A stretch of DNA of 64,000 bases from Nostoc desertorum CM1-VF14 (GTDB lineage: Bacteria; Cyanobacteriota; Cyanobacteriia; Cyanobacteriales; Nostocaceae), in the NCBI GenBank assembly GCA_019359245.1, contig JAHHHR010000022.1, positions 1 through 64,000 of the forward strand, given 5' to 3'. Below the pieces are notes generated by a model. The model saw nothing but the letters and a program-made list of their open reading frames with translations. It was not told the origin of the DNA and searched no databases. A program made the position numbers and the translations under genes. Each line of letters begins with the position of its first letter. Position 1 is the stretch's first letter. This document shows positions 43,839 through 52,883 of the stretch, in pieces.

Positions 43839-44609
43839 ATGTCAATTATTGCGCTCAGAGCGTGGTATCTACAAGATTACGAGCCGATTCCAGAACTGGA
43901 AAAACGTCCGCCAGACATTCGCTTAAGCAAAAAAAGTCTGCTGAGATCAGCATTACGAGCCGACTTTTTGGAAGAAAGCGATGAGGTCAAGAAATCAACT
44001 TGGTTTGGACGTTATCTGGAAGGAGAAAATATTGAATTTTATATTGAAGGTAGTGGTGGCTATTGCGTCGCTAACATTGACTTAATTAGTCATGAAATTT
44101 ATTTCACCAAGCAGGCGCTATTGGCTCAGTTAGAACCAACGATTTTTTTATCTTATCAAACTGAGTATGCCACAGCGACTAATATTCTCAGAGAAGAACT
44201 GCGAAAAAGTTTGGACAGTTTAAACTTGCGATCGCGCCTTCCTCTAACATTAGTAGAATCCTCTCGTCCCATCGGTGCTACTGTACGGATTAACCGCACG
44301 ATTATGCGAAAAATCCGTAGGAGTTTATTATTCATCGCTGACACCACGCCCATTACTAGTATTGACGGTAAAGAAACTCCTCAAGTAATTCCTAGCCCGA
44401 ATGTCTGTATTGAGATTGGCTATGCTATCCAAAGTAAGCGGTCTGAACAGATTTTACTAGCGCATATGCAACGTCCAGACTTTGAAGGGCAATTTCCCTT
44501 CGATTTACCAACACAGCAAATTTTGCAATTCCAAGACACCGCAGAACTAAATAACATCCTCACAGGAACGATTCAAAACCAACTAGCACGATTCAAATTG
44601 TTTTTTTGA
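43839..44609 (+). CDS. TIR-like domain protein with novel N-terminal domain
   Basis: 256 residues. Residues 1-100 (ALRAWYLQDYEPIPELEKRP, then SGGYCVANIDLISHEIYFTKQ) form a domain I cannot name. Residues 100-256 are TIR-like: TIFLSYQTEYATATNILREEL, the strand SLLFIADTTP, SPNVCIEIGYAIQSKR with Glu192, and FPFDLPTQQILQF. The latter block matches that of the protein at 32990. Glu192 sits where the catalytic glutamate of NAD-hydrolysing TIR-like proteins is found. A role in NAD-based defence or signalling is inferred only. ATG at 43839. Single gene, convergent with the PhnD-like gene 18 bases away. Confidence 0.6.
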   Translation: MSIIALRAWYLQDYEPIPELEKRPPDIRLSKKSLLRSALRADFLEESDEVKKSTWFGRYLEGENIEFYIEGSGGYCVANIDLISHEIYFTKQALLAQLEPTIFLSYQTEYATATNILREELRKSLDSLNLRSRLPLTLVESSRPIGATVRINRTIMRKIRRSLLFIADTTPITSIDGKETPQVIPSPNVCIEIGYAIQSKRSEQILLAHMQRPDFEGQFPFDLPTQQILQFQDTAELNNILTGTIQNQLARFKLFF

Positions 44610-44626
44610 GCAATCTGTGATGTCAA

Positions 44627-45484
44627 TCAAAATAAACGAACAGGCTTTTTTTGCAGTCCAGAAGTAATGGAACTGACCCGATCAACCACAGAAATCATGT
44701 ATTTATAATCTGGTACTTGTCCGTTGGGTACATACCCTACTTCTTGAGCTAAACTAGAAGGCGCATCGCTCATTACTTTGCGGATGAACTCTTGGCGATT
44801 ACGTTCTACATTAGGCCCAATCAAGACTACACCTAATGGTACATAGTGGGGGTCTTTAAATAAGATGCGGAATTGGGTTGACCCCAACTGGGAACCGTAG
44901 AGGCTCAATTCCGCCTCCGAGACAGCACAGGCGATCGCTTTTCCTTCAGCGACTAATTCCAGCGAGGCTTTGGGCGTAGGTGCAAACAGGATGTCAGCCA
45001 GTGTTGTACCAAAAAGATTGTAGAGTGGAAAATAATATCCTGTAGCTGAACCTAACTGACCTAAAGCCACTGTTTTACCTTGTAGCTGTTTCAAATCAGT
45101 TATCGGATTATCCTTGCGAACAACAAAGATTGAACGCAGATCACTAATACCTATTAAAGGAAACAGGGGAACATATTGGTGACGTGCGATCGCAACAGCT
45201 GCTAAACCCGGTGGAGCAAATACCAACGACCAAGCACGAGCCTGAAGGCGCTCAACCGCTTTGTTTTCATTAAAAGCAGGCTCTAGCTGAATATATGAGT
45301 TTGTTTTTTCACCCAAGTAGCTATTAAATTTAGCATATTGGCTAATTATCTTATCGCTTCCACCATAATTGATAACACCAAGAGTTAATGTGCCTTCAAA
45401 CTGCCGTTGTGATTGGCAGGCGGCAAATGTCAAACCTAACAGATTAAATAGAAATAAACGGCGGGGAAATCGCAAAGACATCAT
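44627..45484 (-). CDS. PhnD-type substrate-binding lipoprotein
   Basis: 285 residues. A lipobox-like LTFAAC puts the modified cysteine at Cys23, so the protein is probably membrane-anchored in the periplasm. The rest is a type II periplasmic binding fold of the PhnD/phosphate-phosphonate group: TLGVINYGGSDKIISQYAKF, AVERLQARAWSLVFAPPG, LKQLQGKTVALGQLGSATGY. No transporter permease or ATPase is nearby. It is divergent from a haem-HAMP membrane protein with 181 bases between, a pairing that suggests a ligand-sensing rather than transport role. That link is inferred. Confidence 0.82.
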   Translation of the reverse strand: MMSLRFPRRLFLFNLLGLTFAACQSQRQFEGTLTLGVINYGGSDKIISQYAKFNSYLGEKTNSYIQLEPAFNENKAVERLQARAWSLVFAPPGLAAVAIARHQYVPLFPLIGISDLRSIFVVRKDNPITDLKQLQGKTVALGQLGSATGYYFPLYNLFGTTLADILFAPTPKASLELVAEGKAIACAVSEAELSLYGSQLGSTQFRILFKDPHYVPLGVVLIGPNVERNRQEFIRKVMSDAPSSLAQEVGYVPNGQVPDYKYMISVVDRVSSITSGLQKKPVRLF

Positions 45485-45665
45485 TAATAATTATGGTTAA
45501 GGAAATAACTTCGCTTTCAAGACTAATTTAGATGAGCTTGACTACTGCCTAAATAGTTTAGATTTCAGCAAAAAATTAATATTTATTTAAATATCGCGGA
45601 GATGGTTTCTAACAGGTATAAATAAATATTAGACAAACTCAGATACCACCTTCGTTGGTTAGCTT

Positions 45666-46580
45666 ATGTTAAACAACATTATGTTAAAAAACCTAAAAAT
45701 AGGTGCTAAATTTAACTTACTTTTAATATTAGTTTTCATAGCCAGTATTTTGGGTAGTGGTGTTGCCTTATCCAGTGTACTTCAGCGAAAGGCACAAAAT
45801 GAAGTGGCTTCCCAAGCGCAGATTCTCATCCAAATGGTGAACGCAGTTAGAAACTATACACAAAATCGTATTGTTCCCCTATTGGAACCTAGTTTAGATA
45901 CTAACCCAACGTTCATGCCTGAAATAGTACCAAGTTTTTCCTCTAAAGAGGTTTTTGATAATTTTCGTAAAAAGCCAGAATATAGAAACTTTTTTCATAA
46001 AGATGCAACACTTAATCCAACTAATTTAGCAGATAAAGCCGATAGTTTTGAAGCTAAACTCGTAGAGCGTTTTCGCAACGAACCCAAGACTCTAGAAATT
46101 ACTGGCTTTCGGAACTTGGCAGAGGGCGAAGTATTTTACATTGCGCGACCACTCAAGATTACACAGCAGCAATGTCTGCAATGTCATACTACACCAGATC
46201 AGGCTCCTAAGAGTCAGTTAGTAACCTATGGCTCGGAAAATGGTTTTGGCTGGCAACTCAATCAGATTGTTTCTGCCCAAATAATCTCTGTTCCTTCCGA
46301 AGATATTTTTGCCAATGCCAAACGGACTTGGATATTGATCATGGGGCTTTTAATTGCGATCTTTGCACTCATAGTTTTCTTAATTAACTTCTTAATCAAA
46401 AAATACGTGATTCAGCGCATCAGAAGAATAGAAAAAATAGCTCAAAAAGTTAGTATTGGTGATATGAGTGCTGATTTTGAAGAAAGCTCTAATGATGAAA
46501 TTGGCGGGTTGGCGGAAGCATTTAATCGGATGAAAGCTAGCTTAAAAATAGCTATGGAGATGCTGAATAACCAAAGCTAA
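45666..46580 (+). CDS. DUF3365 (Tll0287-like) haem sensor with HAMP
   Basis: 304 residues: a membrane helix at about 16-36, a periplasmic DUF3365 domain (about 40-215) with a c-type haem motif CLQCH (Cys170, Cys173, His174), a second helix (about 222-245), then a HAMP domain (about 246-300). It stops after HAMP with no kinase or methyl-accepting output. It may pass its signal to a separate kinase, or be the sensor half of a split receptor. It is divergent from a PhnD-type lipoprotein. The first ATG (45666) was kept; one at 45681 is also possible. Confidence 0.82.
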   Translation: MLNNIMLKNLKIGAKFNLLLILVFIASILGSGVALSSVLQRKAQNEVASQAQILIQMVNAVRNYTQNRIVPLLEPSLDTNPTFMPEIVPSFSSKEVFDNFRKKPEYRNFFHKDATLNPTNLADKADSFEAKLVERFRNEPKTLEITGFRNLAEGEVFYIARPLKITQQQCLQCHTTPDQAPKSQLVTYGSENGFGWQLNQIVSAQIISVPSEDIFANAKRTWILIMGLLIAIFALIVFLINFLIKKYVIQRIRRIEKIAQKVSIGDMSADFEESSNDEIGGLAEAFNRMKASLKIAMEMLNNQS

Positions 46581-46615
46581 TACAGCAGTTTTCCTTCTTG
46601 GCACCCGCATCTTGC

Positions 46616-46915
46616 GCTAAAGCCTTTGGAGTTAGAGTCTGGGGTAGTCGCCGCCATCCCGAACCGCTACCAAATTTTGATAACCGCATTAAATGAAGGA
46701 TGGATTGGGGGTGTTGGATTAGATACAGTAGTTACAGAACCTCTGCCACCAGAAAGCCTGTTGGGTCGTTGCCGAACGCCTTTATCACACCCCATTGTTC
46801 AGCCCTGTCACCAAGACTGAGAGAGCGTATAGCACAACTGTTGATCGACAATCTCAAACGCTACCAAACTGGTCAACCCTTACGGAATGTTGTAGACAAG
46901 CAAGCGGGATACTGA
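46616..46915 (+). pseudogene. D-2-hydroxyacid dehydrogenase, remnant
   Basis: Fragments of one protein in two frames. KAFGVRVWGSRRHPEPLPNF (frame from 46616), then LNEGWIGGVGLDTVVTEPLP in a second frame, then LPNAFITPHCSALSPRLRER ending NVVDKQAGY and a stop at 46913-46915 back in the first frame. The order matches the C-terminal half of phosphoglycerate-dehydrogenase-like D-2-hydroxyacid dehydrogenases (GLD-x-PEPLP and TPH motifs), but the NAD-domain stretch between the first two parts is deleted and the N-terminus is absent. Clearly non-functional. It abuts the MscS gene. Confidence 0.75.
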
Positions 46916-46923
46916 TTCCGAAT

Positions 46924-48558
46924 TTACTTTTGATTTTGACTTGGATTGATTGGATCTATGCGTTTTCCATTATTTGACAATCGTTCAAACATTTGCATTA
47001 AGGCTAACTGCATTTCTGGCGTAAATTCTAACGTGCCAGAACGCATATGTAAATCTAACTGAGCGAAAGGAATTTCAATTTCTCTGTGCTGTAATATTTC
47101 GTATATATTGTAATATAAATCACTTTTGAGCAAGAATTGTTTATTAGGTTCCGCAGTCCATACTAATAACTCAAAATTTAAGCTGTTGTTACCAAACTCT
47201 TTAAACAGTACTAAAGGAGAAGGAGCCTGCAATACATTGGGATGTTTAGAGGCTGCCTCTAACAAAGCAGCTTGCACGACTTTGGGATCAGAACTATAAG
47301 CAACGCCAACGGGGAGATGAAGGCGAGAAATCGGGTTGCGATGGCTCCAGTTGATTACTTCTTTTTCCAAGAAGCGAGAGTTGGGTACAATGATTGAAAC
47401 GTGATCAAGAGTACGAATTTCAGTACTTCTTGCACCCATTCGCTCGACAATACCTGTATATTCCCCAACTTCCACAAAATCTCCAATCTGAATCGGACGC
47501 TCAAATACTAGTACTAAACCACTACCAAAATTCTTAGCAATATCCTGTAAGCCAAAGCCAATTCCAACACTTAAAGCACTTGCTAAGATTGTCAAAGAGC
47601 TAATGTCTAGCCCCCAGATTTGTAGCAATACCAGTGTGCCAAGAAAAATCAGGCCATATTTGGAAAGTATTATAATCGCTTCTTGAGCGCCACGATTGAT
47701 TCCAGTAAAATATAGAATTCGAGAACGTAAAAAATTAGTTACAGTTCCAGCAAAGATCACTAAGCCGAACAACAAACCAATCAAAATTATTAATTCAGTA
47801 ATAGAGTAAGGATTCTTACCTAATGTCAGAACAGGTGATGTGAAACTGGTAATCAGAATATTTGAAATTTGGTAGCTCCATTGACGAGTGAAAGGAAAGA
47901 GATTAGTGATATAAAGAACAGCGCTCACCCAAAGCCCAAACCGTATACTCGCCAGCACTAATTTAAGAAATAACTCCAATACTTTAAGTGGTTCAGAGTT
48001 AGGTATCGCATTGATAGTATTAGTTAAGCGAAGTGAAGCTACTCGTAAAAAATGATGCTTAATCCATCCCAATAGCCAACTTAATCCGGCAGTTATGAGT
48101 AAAATTGCTACTGCTACAAAAGTAGTTCGTTGGAGATAGGTTCTAGTTCGCTCTAAGTGAGCTTGCTTTAAACCTTCTTCAATTTGCCGCACCCAAATGG
48201 TTGCCTGCTCATCAAGTGTGCTACCTGGAACAGTATCTTGTTCTGTAACTGTTAACAGATAGCGGTTATTTAGTAAAATAATAGGTAGCTGGTTGCGTTT
48301 CTCAACTTTCACTTGAATAGATTCAGAATATTGAATCACATTCTTCAGTTGCGAGTTGATTAAATTTGCCCGTTCTTGAGCACTATATTGACCAGAATTG
48401 CTGATCTTAAAAAGCTGTTCCCCATCCAAGATAACTGGAGCTTTGGTTAATGCTTGAGCAACGACAGGAGTGAACCAGATAAAGAAAACAAAAGCTAGTA
48501 CTGCGATGAGAATATTTAAATATTTTAATTGCAGTTGCAAACGGCGAGAATAAAGCAT
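46924..48558 (-). CDS. MscS-family mechanosensitive channel
   Basis: 544 residues. N-terminal hydrophobic leader, periplasmic region with LLNNRYLLTVTEQD, then about five membrane helices from residue 155 onward, the last being the pore helix near IGFGLQDIAKNFGSGLVLV. The MscS beta domain follows with IQIGDFVEVGEYTGIVERMGARSTEIR. Large MscS relatives of this type open on membrane tension and release solutes during hypo-osmotic shock. Located in the plasma membrane. ATG at 48558. Convergent with the dehydrogenase pseudogene only 8 bases away. Confidence 0.88.
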   Translation of the reverse strand: MLYSRRLQLQLKYLNILIAVLAFVFFIWFTPVVAQALTKAPVILDGEQLFKISNSGQYSAQERANLINSQLKNVIQYSESIQVKVEKRNQLPIILLNNRYLLTVTEQDTVPGSTLDEQATIWVRQIEEGLKQAHLERTRTYLQRTTFVAVAILLITAGLSWLLGWIKHHFLRVASLRLTNTINAIPNSEPLKVLELFLKLVLASIRFGLWVSAVLYITNLFPFTRQWSYQISNILITSFTSPVLTLGKNPYSITELIILIGLLFGLVIFAGTVTNFLRSRILYFTGINRGAQEAIIILSKYGLIFLGTLVLLQIWGLDISSLTILASALSVGIGFGLQDIAKNFGSGLVLVFERPIQIGDFVEVGEYTGIVERMGARSTEIRTLDHVSIIVPNSRFLEKEVINWSHRNPISRLHLPVGVAYSSDPKVVQAALLEAASKHPNVLQAPSPLVLFKEFGNNSLNFELLVWTAEPNKQFLLKSDLYYNIYEILQHREIEIPFAQLDLHMRSGTLEFTPEMQLALMQMFERLSNNGKRIDPINPSQNQK

Positions 48559-48764
48559 TCGGGTTCTAAAAAGATAATTTGAGCCAAGCTAATTAATATT
48601 AGCTAGATTTTGTCACAACCAATTGTTTAACATAAAATAAAATCAATAGAGATAATTTAATTTAGAGTTACATAACTGTTAACGAACGACAAACCAAAGA
48701 AGCATTTATGCATTGTTGCAGTGCCACAGACAACCGATGCTTTTGATGCAGAGTTTGTAATTGT

Positions 48765-48865
48765 TGCGATCGCTTCGCTTTTGTAGCAAGCCGAGTGACA
48801 TCGCCCAAAATCTAGAGTCCGGTTCCTTAGCGATGCCTGTGACGAGCTGCGCCTATGTCCTTCCC
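48765..48865. repeat. Dispersed repeat upstream of MscS gene
   Basis: GCGATCGCTTCGCTTTTGTAG, ending in AGCGATGCCTGTGACGAGC, the same family as at 19713-19750 and 17503-17546. The gap 48559-49068 contains no supported gene. Confidence 0.6.
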
Positions 48866-49068
48866 CCGAAGCAGTATAGCGGAGTCTTGTTTCTGCTGGA
48901 ATTCGAGAGAGAATCAATATATAAGTATAATTACTCATACATCTTCCGAGAGAAGTCAGCCAACTAAAATATTTGTAATAATTCTCAGTAATTGTTGTTA
49001 CATACTTTTCTTCATGAAATTTTAATGCCCTAATTGATTATGACAACTTGATTAAAGGAAAGTTTTTT

Positions 49069-49278
49069 ATGTCAGCCCACGACTTGGAAGGATTTTTTCA
49101 CACACAATTAGTCAAACACGGTGTGAACTACGATTTGGCTGCAAAAGCAGCTAAAATATTGGCTTCTGGCAAACCTGATGAGCTATTAACAGTAGAAGAG
49201 AAGGATTTGGCTACAGAAGTTTGTCAGCAATGGTCGGAACAGCGTCAACGTATAGAGCGACTCAATTCTCTTTTATAG
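49069..49278 (+). CDS. Hypothetical small protein
   Basis: 69 residues from MSAHDLEGFFHTQLVKHGVN. The ATG at 49069 follows an AAAGGAAAG ribosome-binding site by about 8 bases and is preferred to a TTG at 49048. The protein is helical, acidic and soluble, with no motif I recognise. It lies 210 bases upstream of the KGG stress gene on the same strand, which may share regulation. Function unknown. Confidence 0.55.
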   Translation: MSAHDLEGFFHTQLVKHGVNYDLAAKAAKILASGKPDELLTVEEKDLATEVCQQWSEQRQRIERLNSLL

Positions 49279-49488
49279 AAGCGAATAAGAATATCTAGTA
49301 AAAATTGTTACTTTAGTTATATATCTCAAGGATAAATTAGCCTTGAATGTTTATATCTAAAGAATCATGAATTTAGTATATTTGCGGAGCTAACTTAAAG
49401 CAATAAGACAACTCAAACGAAAAGCATTTTGAGGTTTCCACTACCTCAAAAGCTACAACGCTTTAGTTTAGTTACAAGGAGTTCTATT

Positions 49489-49791
49489 ATGTCAGATACT
49501 AGCAACCGTGGCTTTGCTTCTATGGATGAAGACAAGCAACGTGAAATCGCCAGCAAAGGCGGACAAGCAGCCCATGAGAAAGGCACTGCTCATGAGTTCA
49601 CTTCTGAAGAAGCTCGTGAAGCTGGGCAAAAGGGCGGAAAAGCTGCTCATGAAAAAGGTACTGCTCATGAGTTCACTTCTGAAGAAGCTCGTGAAGCCGG
49701 GAAAAAGGGTGGCGAAGCTGTAAGCCAAGATAGAGAACACATGGCCGAGATTGGTCGTGAAGGTGGCAAGAATTCTCACAGTGGTGATTGA
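49489..49791 (+). CDS. KGG-repeat general stress protein
   Basis: 100 residues from MSDTSNRGFASMDEDKQREI. It contains three copies of a KGG-type motif (SKGGQAAHEKGTAHEFTSEE, then QKGGKAAHEKGTAHEFTSEE, then KKGGEAVSQDREHMAEIGREGG, given here as their cores). Two units are nearly identical in DNA as well, so it has expanded recently. The family (stress-induced bacterial acidophilic repeat, as in GsiB and YciG) is hydrophilic and responds to stress, probably protecting protein or nucleic acid. The ATG follows AAGGA by 7 bases; a start 20 codons earlier is not supported. Confidence 0.85.
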   Translation: MSDTSNRGFASMDEDKQREIASKGGQAAHEKGTAHEFTSEEAREAGQKGGKAAHEKGTAHEFTSEEAREAGKKGGEAVSQDREHMAEIGREGGKNSHSGD

Positions 49792-49940
49792 GCTTTGGTT
49801 CAGTGCCGTAAAATCCTTTGGGTATAGCTGCGCTTACCGCCTTCTTTAGTAGAAGGCGATCGCAATTAAGATAATCATGCCACTTAATTAAGTGGACAAG
49901 ATAGGTAAAGAAAAGTTTTTTGACAGGATTTGAAATTACG

Positions 49941-49974
49941 CATTGTACAATCAGCACTGTCTGATTGTACAATG
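49941..49974. terminator. 14-bp hairpin
   Basis: CATTGTACAATCAG and CTGATTGTACAATG form a perfect 14-bp stem with a 6-base loop, about 150 bases past the KGG gene. No T-run follows, so it may be a regulatory or mobile palindrome. The remaining gap 49792-50348 showed no gene. Confidence 0.5.
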
Positions 49975-50348
49975 CTGTTTGTGAGTTCAAGCATAAGTTT
50001 GTCAAGACTATGATTAAAAGACTGATTCTTGCGTAAGACGATCACACACAAAATTCTATTTTTAAATCATAACTTTGCCATAATTACATTTTTAAAGTTT
50101 TAGCTTGCCGTAATTAATTAAGCTCATCTAAGAGTTTTCTATAGTAGTTTTTTGACAAATATATCTTGTTTAACTTCTCATTAAATCTCTTTAACAACTG
50201 CGAATTGCGAACTTGTATTGAGCGTAACCGAAATATTATCAATTGCGAATTGGTTTAATGCTTCATCCCGATTGAGTCATTGCTCGAAAATCGAATCACG
50301 CTCATCATGAAGAGATAAAATATAGAGCGTATAACTTGGGAGGGGCAA

Positions 50349-51815
50349 TTGACTGACATTGTAGTTGGCTTAGACTTGGGTACAGGAGGAGCGCGGGCGA
50401 TCGCAGTTGACCTGCAAGGGAAAATTATCGCTCAGGCAACCAGAAGCTATCCCCTGTTAACTCCACAACCTGGTTGGACGGAACAAAATTCATCGGATTG
50501 GGTCGAAGCAAGTTTGGATGCTCTCTTCGATGTTACTCAACAACTAAACGGACATCAGCCGATTGCCCTCGGTTTGTCTGGACAAATGCATGGGATGGTT
50601 CCTCTTAATGCGGAGGGTAAAGTAATCAGACCAGTAATTTTGTGGAATGACCAGCGCACGGGTAAAGCTGTTGCTGAGATTGAAGCCACCATTCCCCGTC
50701 AGGAATTAATTCAGCGCGCTGGAAATCCGGCAATTACTGGCTTTCAACTGCCGAAGCTCATCTGGTTGCGGACTGAAGAACCAGAAGCATACACTCGGTT
50801 GTGGCAGATTCTTTTGCCAAAAGATTATCTGGGATATGTGCTAACCGGCGAACCAGTTACAGAACCATCTGATGCGTCTGGTGTCGGATGTCTGAATCTA
50901 GCGAATCGGCAATGGGATACAGATATTCTCCATGCTCTCAATATCAATCCAGCGTTGTTTCCCCCAGTGAGCGAATCTACTGCGATCGCCGGACGGCTAA
51001 AATCAGAAATAGCCGCTCGTGTGGGATTACCCATCGGATTACCTGTAGTTGCAGGTGGAGGTGATAATGCCGCAGCAGCAATCGGTTTGGGCATCTCATC
51101 AAGCAACCTGAACCGGGGTAGTTTGAGTATTGGCACATCGGGAGTTATCTTTGCACCGTGTGATCGCCCAATTCCCGATCCAGAAGGTCGGGTACATTTG
51201 TTCTGTCATGTTGATGGTGGCTATCATCTGCTGGGAGTGACGCTGGCAGCAGGTGGTTCTCTGCGTTGGTATCGAGATACATTTGCACCGCAGATATCCT
51301 ACACCGATCTGATGGATATGGCAGAGCGATCGCAGCCTGGTGCGCGTGGTGTTCTATTTCTACCCCACCTTTCAGGAGAACGCAGTCCTCACCTTGATCC
51401 AGATACTCGCGGTGCTTTAGTGAATTTGTCATTAGCTCATACGCCAGCAGATATGATTCGTGCTGTTCTCGAAGGAGTTGCATTCAGCTTGCGTTCAGCC
51501 TTGGAAGTTATTAGCGCGATCGCTCCTGTGGAGCAACTTTTGGCAACGGGTGGAGGGGCACGCTCTAATATTTGGTTACGAGTTTTAGCAGATGTTTTGC
51601 AAACAGAACTTATTGCTCCCAAAGCCGAAGAAGGAGCCGCTTACGGAGCAGCTATTTTAGCAATGGTAGGGGTTGGTGCATATCCAAACTTAAAAACTGC
51701 ACTCAATATCTTCGCGCAAGATAGTATTGTGGTACAGCCGCAGGCAAATCTTTTGTATGAAGTAGGGTTTAAGCGCTACAAACTACTTTACGATACCTTG
51801 AAAGCTGTCCGTTAA
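50349..51815 (+). CDS. xylB: FGGY-family carbohydrate kinase, xylulokinase-like
   Basis: 488 residues. N-terminal VGLDLGTGGARAIAVD is the ATP phosphate-1 motif of FGGY kinases; then QMHGMVPL, ILWNDQRTG, and the C-terminal GGGARSNIWLRVLADVLQ ATP/adenosine region. The pattern with SGQMHGMV and WNDQRT points to xylulokinase, which phosphorylates D-xylulose for the pentose pathway. Other substrates such as ribulose or rhamnulose are possible. The start is TTG at 50349, chosen because the reading begins at TDIVVGLDLG and GGGAGGGG lies just before. Cytosolic, single gene. Confidence 0.85.
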   Translation: MTDIVVGLDLGTGGARAIAVDLQGKIIAQATRSYPLLTPQPGWTEQNSSDWVEASLDALFDVTQQLNGHQPIALGLSGQMHGMVPLNAEGKVIRPVILWNDQRTGKAVAEIEATIPRQELIQRAGNPAITGFQLPKLIWLRTEEPEAYTRLWQILLPKDYLGYVLTGEPVTEPSDASGVGCLNLANRQWDTDILHALNINPALFPPVSESTAIAGRLKSEIAARVGLPIGLPVVAGGGDNAAAAIGLGISSSNLNRGSLSIGTSGVIFAPCDRPIPDPEGRVHLFCHVDGGYHLLGVTLAAGGSLRWYRDTFAPQISYTDLMDMAERSQPGARGVLFLPHLSGERSPHLDPDTRGALVNLSLAHTPADMIRAVLEGVAFSLRSALEVISAIAPVEQLLATGGGARSNIWLRVLADVLQTELIAPKAEEGAAYGAAILAMVGVGAYPNLKTALNIFAQDSIVVQPQANLLYEVGFKRYKLLYDTLKAVR

Positions 51816-51883
51816 CAGAACTTAGAGCAAGTTTATAAAGAAAATCTAAAGGTAGTAAATAGCGATCGCCTGAAAACAGGATA

Positions 51884-52489
51884 ATGCAGCTGAACTTTCA
51901 ACCTAGAATTATGGCATCTACACCTAAAATCCTTGCCTTTGCAGGCAGCACCCGGATTGAGTCTTACAACAAAAAATTGGTAAAAATCGCGGCGGCTGGC
52001 GCTCAAGCAGCAGGCGCAGAAGTAACTTATATAGACCTCCGCGATTTGCCCCTACCTCTGTATGATGAAGATTTAGAAGCTCAAGAAGGACTACCAGCCA
52101 ACGCTCGCACTTTTAAGGATTTGCTGATTTCTCATCAAGGATTGCTGATTGCTTCGCCGGAATATAACAGTTCACTTACAGCAGTTTTAAAGAATGCCAT
52201 TGACTGGGCATCCCGTCCAGCGCCAAATCAAGCACCGTTGGCTGCTTTTGCTGGTAAGGTTGCTACTATTATGAGCGCTTCTCCAGGCGCTCTTGGTGGT
52301 TTGCGCGGGTTGGTTCACCTGCGGTCTATTTTGGGAAATATCAAAGTTTTGGTACTTCCCGATCAAATAGCAGTATCCAAAGCTTACGAAGCCTTTAATC
52401 CTGATGGCACGTTAGTAGATCCTAAACAGCAAGAATCTATTGAAAAGCTAGGCGATGGCTTAACAAAAATATTGCTGAAGCTTAATTAA
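51884..52489 (+). CDS. NADPH-dependent FMN reductase family protein
   Basis: 201 residues (or 192 from MASTPKILAFAGSTR at 51911). The FMN loop is AGSTRIESYNKK; the signature is SPEYNSSLTAVLKNAIDW. As with the paralogue at 3.6 kb, this is a cytosolic flavodoxin-fold reductase acting on flavin, quinone or azo-like acceptors with NAD(P)H. AGGATA lies near the first ATG. The gene ends 6 bases before the convergent TauE gene. Confidence 0.85.
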   Translation: MQLNFQPRIMASTPKILAFAGSTRIESYNKKLVKIAAAGAQAAGAEVTYIDLRDLPLPLYDEDLEAQEGLPANARTFKDLLISHQGLLIASPEYNSSLTAVLKNAIDWASRPAPNQAPLAAFAGKVATIMSASPGALGGLRGLVHLRSILGNIKVLVLPDQIAVSKAYEAFNPDGTLVDPKQQESIEKLGDGLTKILLKLN

Positions 52490-52494
52490 ATTCT

Positions 52495-52866
52495 TCAATT
52501 TGACAGTAGATAACGAATACCTATCATTAGCACAAAGATGCCATACAGCTTTTTCATCAACTCACTGCTAATAAATGGCTGATTTGCAAACAATGCCCCG
52601 AAGAAGTTACCCACGATTAAACCAACTGCAATAATCAGGGCATATTTAATATTAAGATTACCGTTGCGATAGTAAACTAAGGCTGCTAAAATGCCGATTG
52701 GCAAAATTTGAGCAGCTACAGAAGTCCCTGTAGCTAATTTCTGCTCTAAACCAATTACTAACACCATTGCCGGAATCATAATTGCGCCACCACCGATACC
52801 AAACATCCCACCAGCAACGCCAGCAACTAAACCGATTAACAAGAGTTGGATAAAAATATTAGACAT
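52495..52866 (-). CDS. Sulfite exporter TauE/SafE family protein
   Basis: 123 residues, about four hydrophobic helices. The N-terminal GGMFGIGGGAIMIPAMVL is the TauE/SafE signature, and FGALFANQPFISSELMKKLYG closes the domain. It is a half-length member, as often in cyanobacteria, and probably works as a dimer. It should export sulfite or organosulfonate across the plasma membrane. It lies 17 bases past the amidase gene on the same strand, so they may form an operon. Confidence 0.85.
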   Translation of the reverse strand: MSNIFIQLLLIGLVAGVAGGMFGIGGGAIMIPAMVLVIGLEQKLATGTSVAAQILPIGILAALVYYRNGNLNIKYALIIAVGLIVGNFFGALFANQPFISSELMKKLYGIFVLMIGIRYLLSN

Positions 52867-52883
52867 AAAAAATGGTTGTAAGA

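Noticed and set aside
48657..48938. A 93-codon minus-strand frame
   Set aside because: Most of it is encoded by a dispersed repeat, with no ribosome-binding site.
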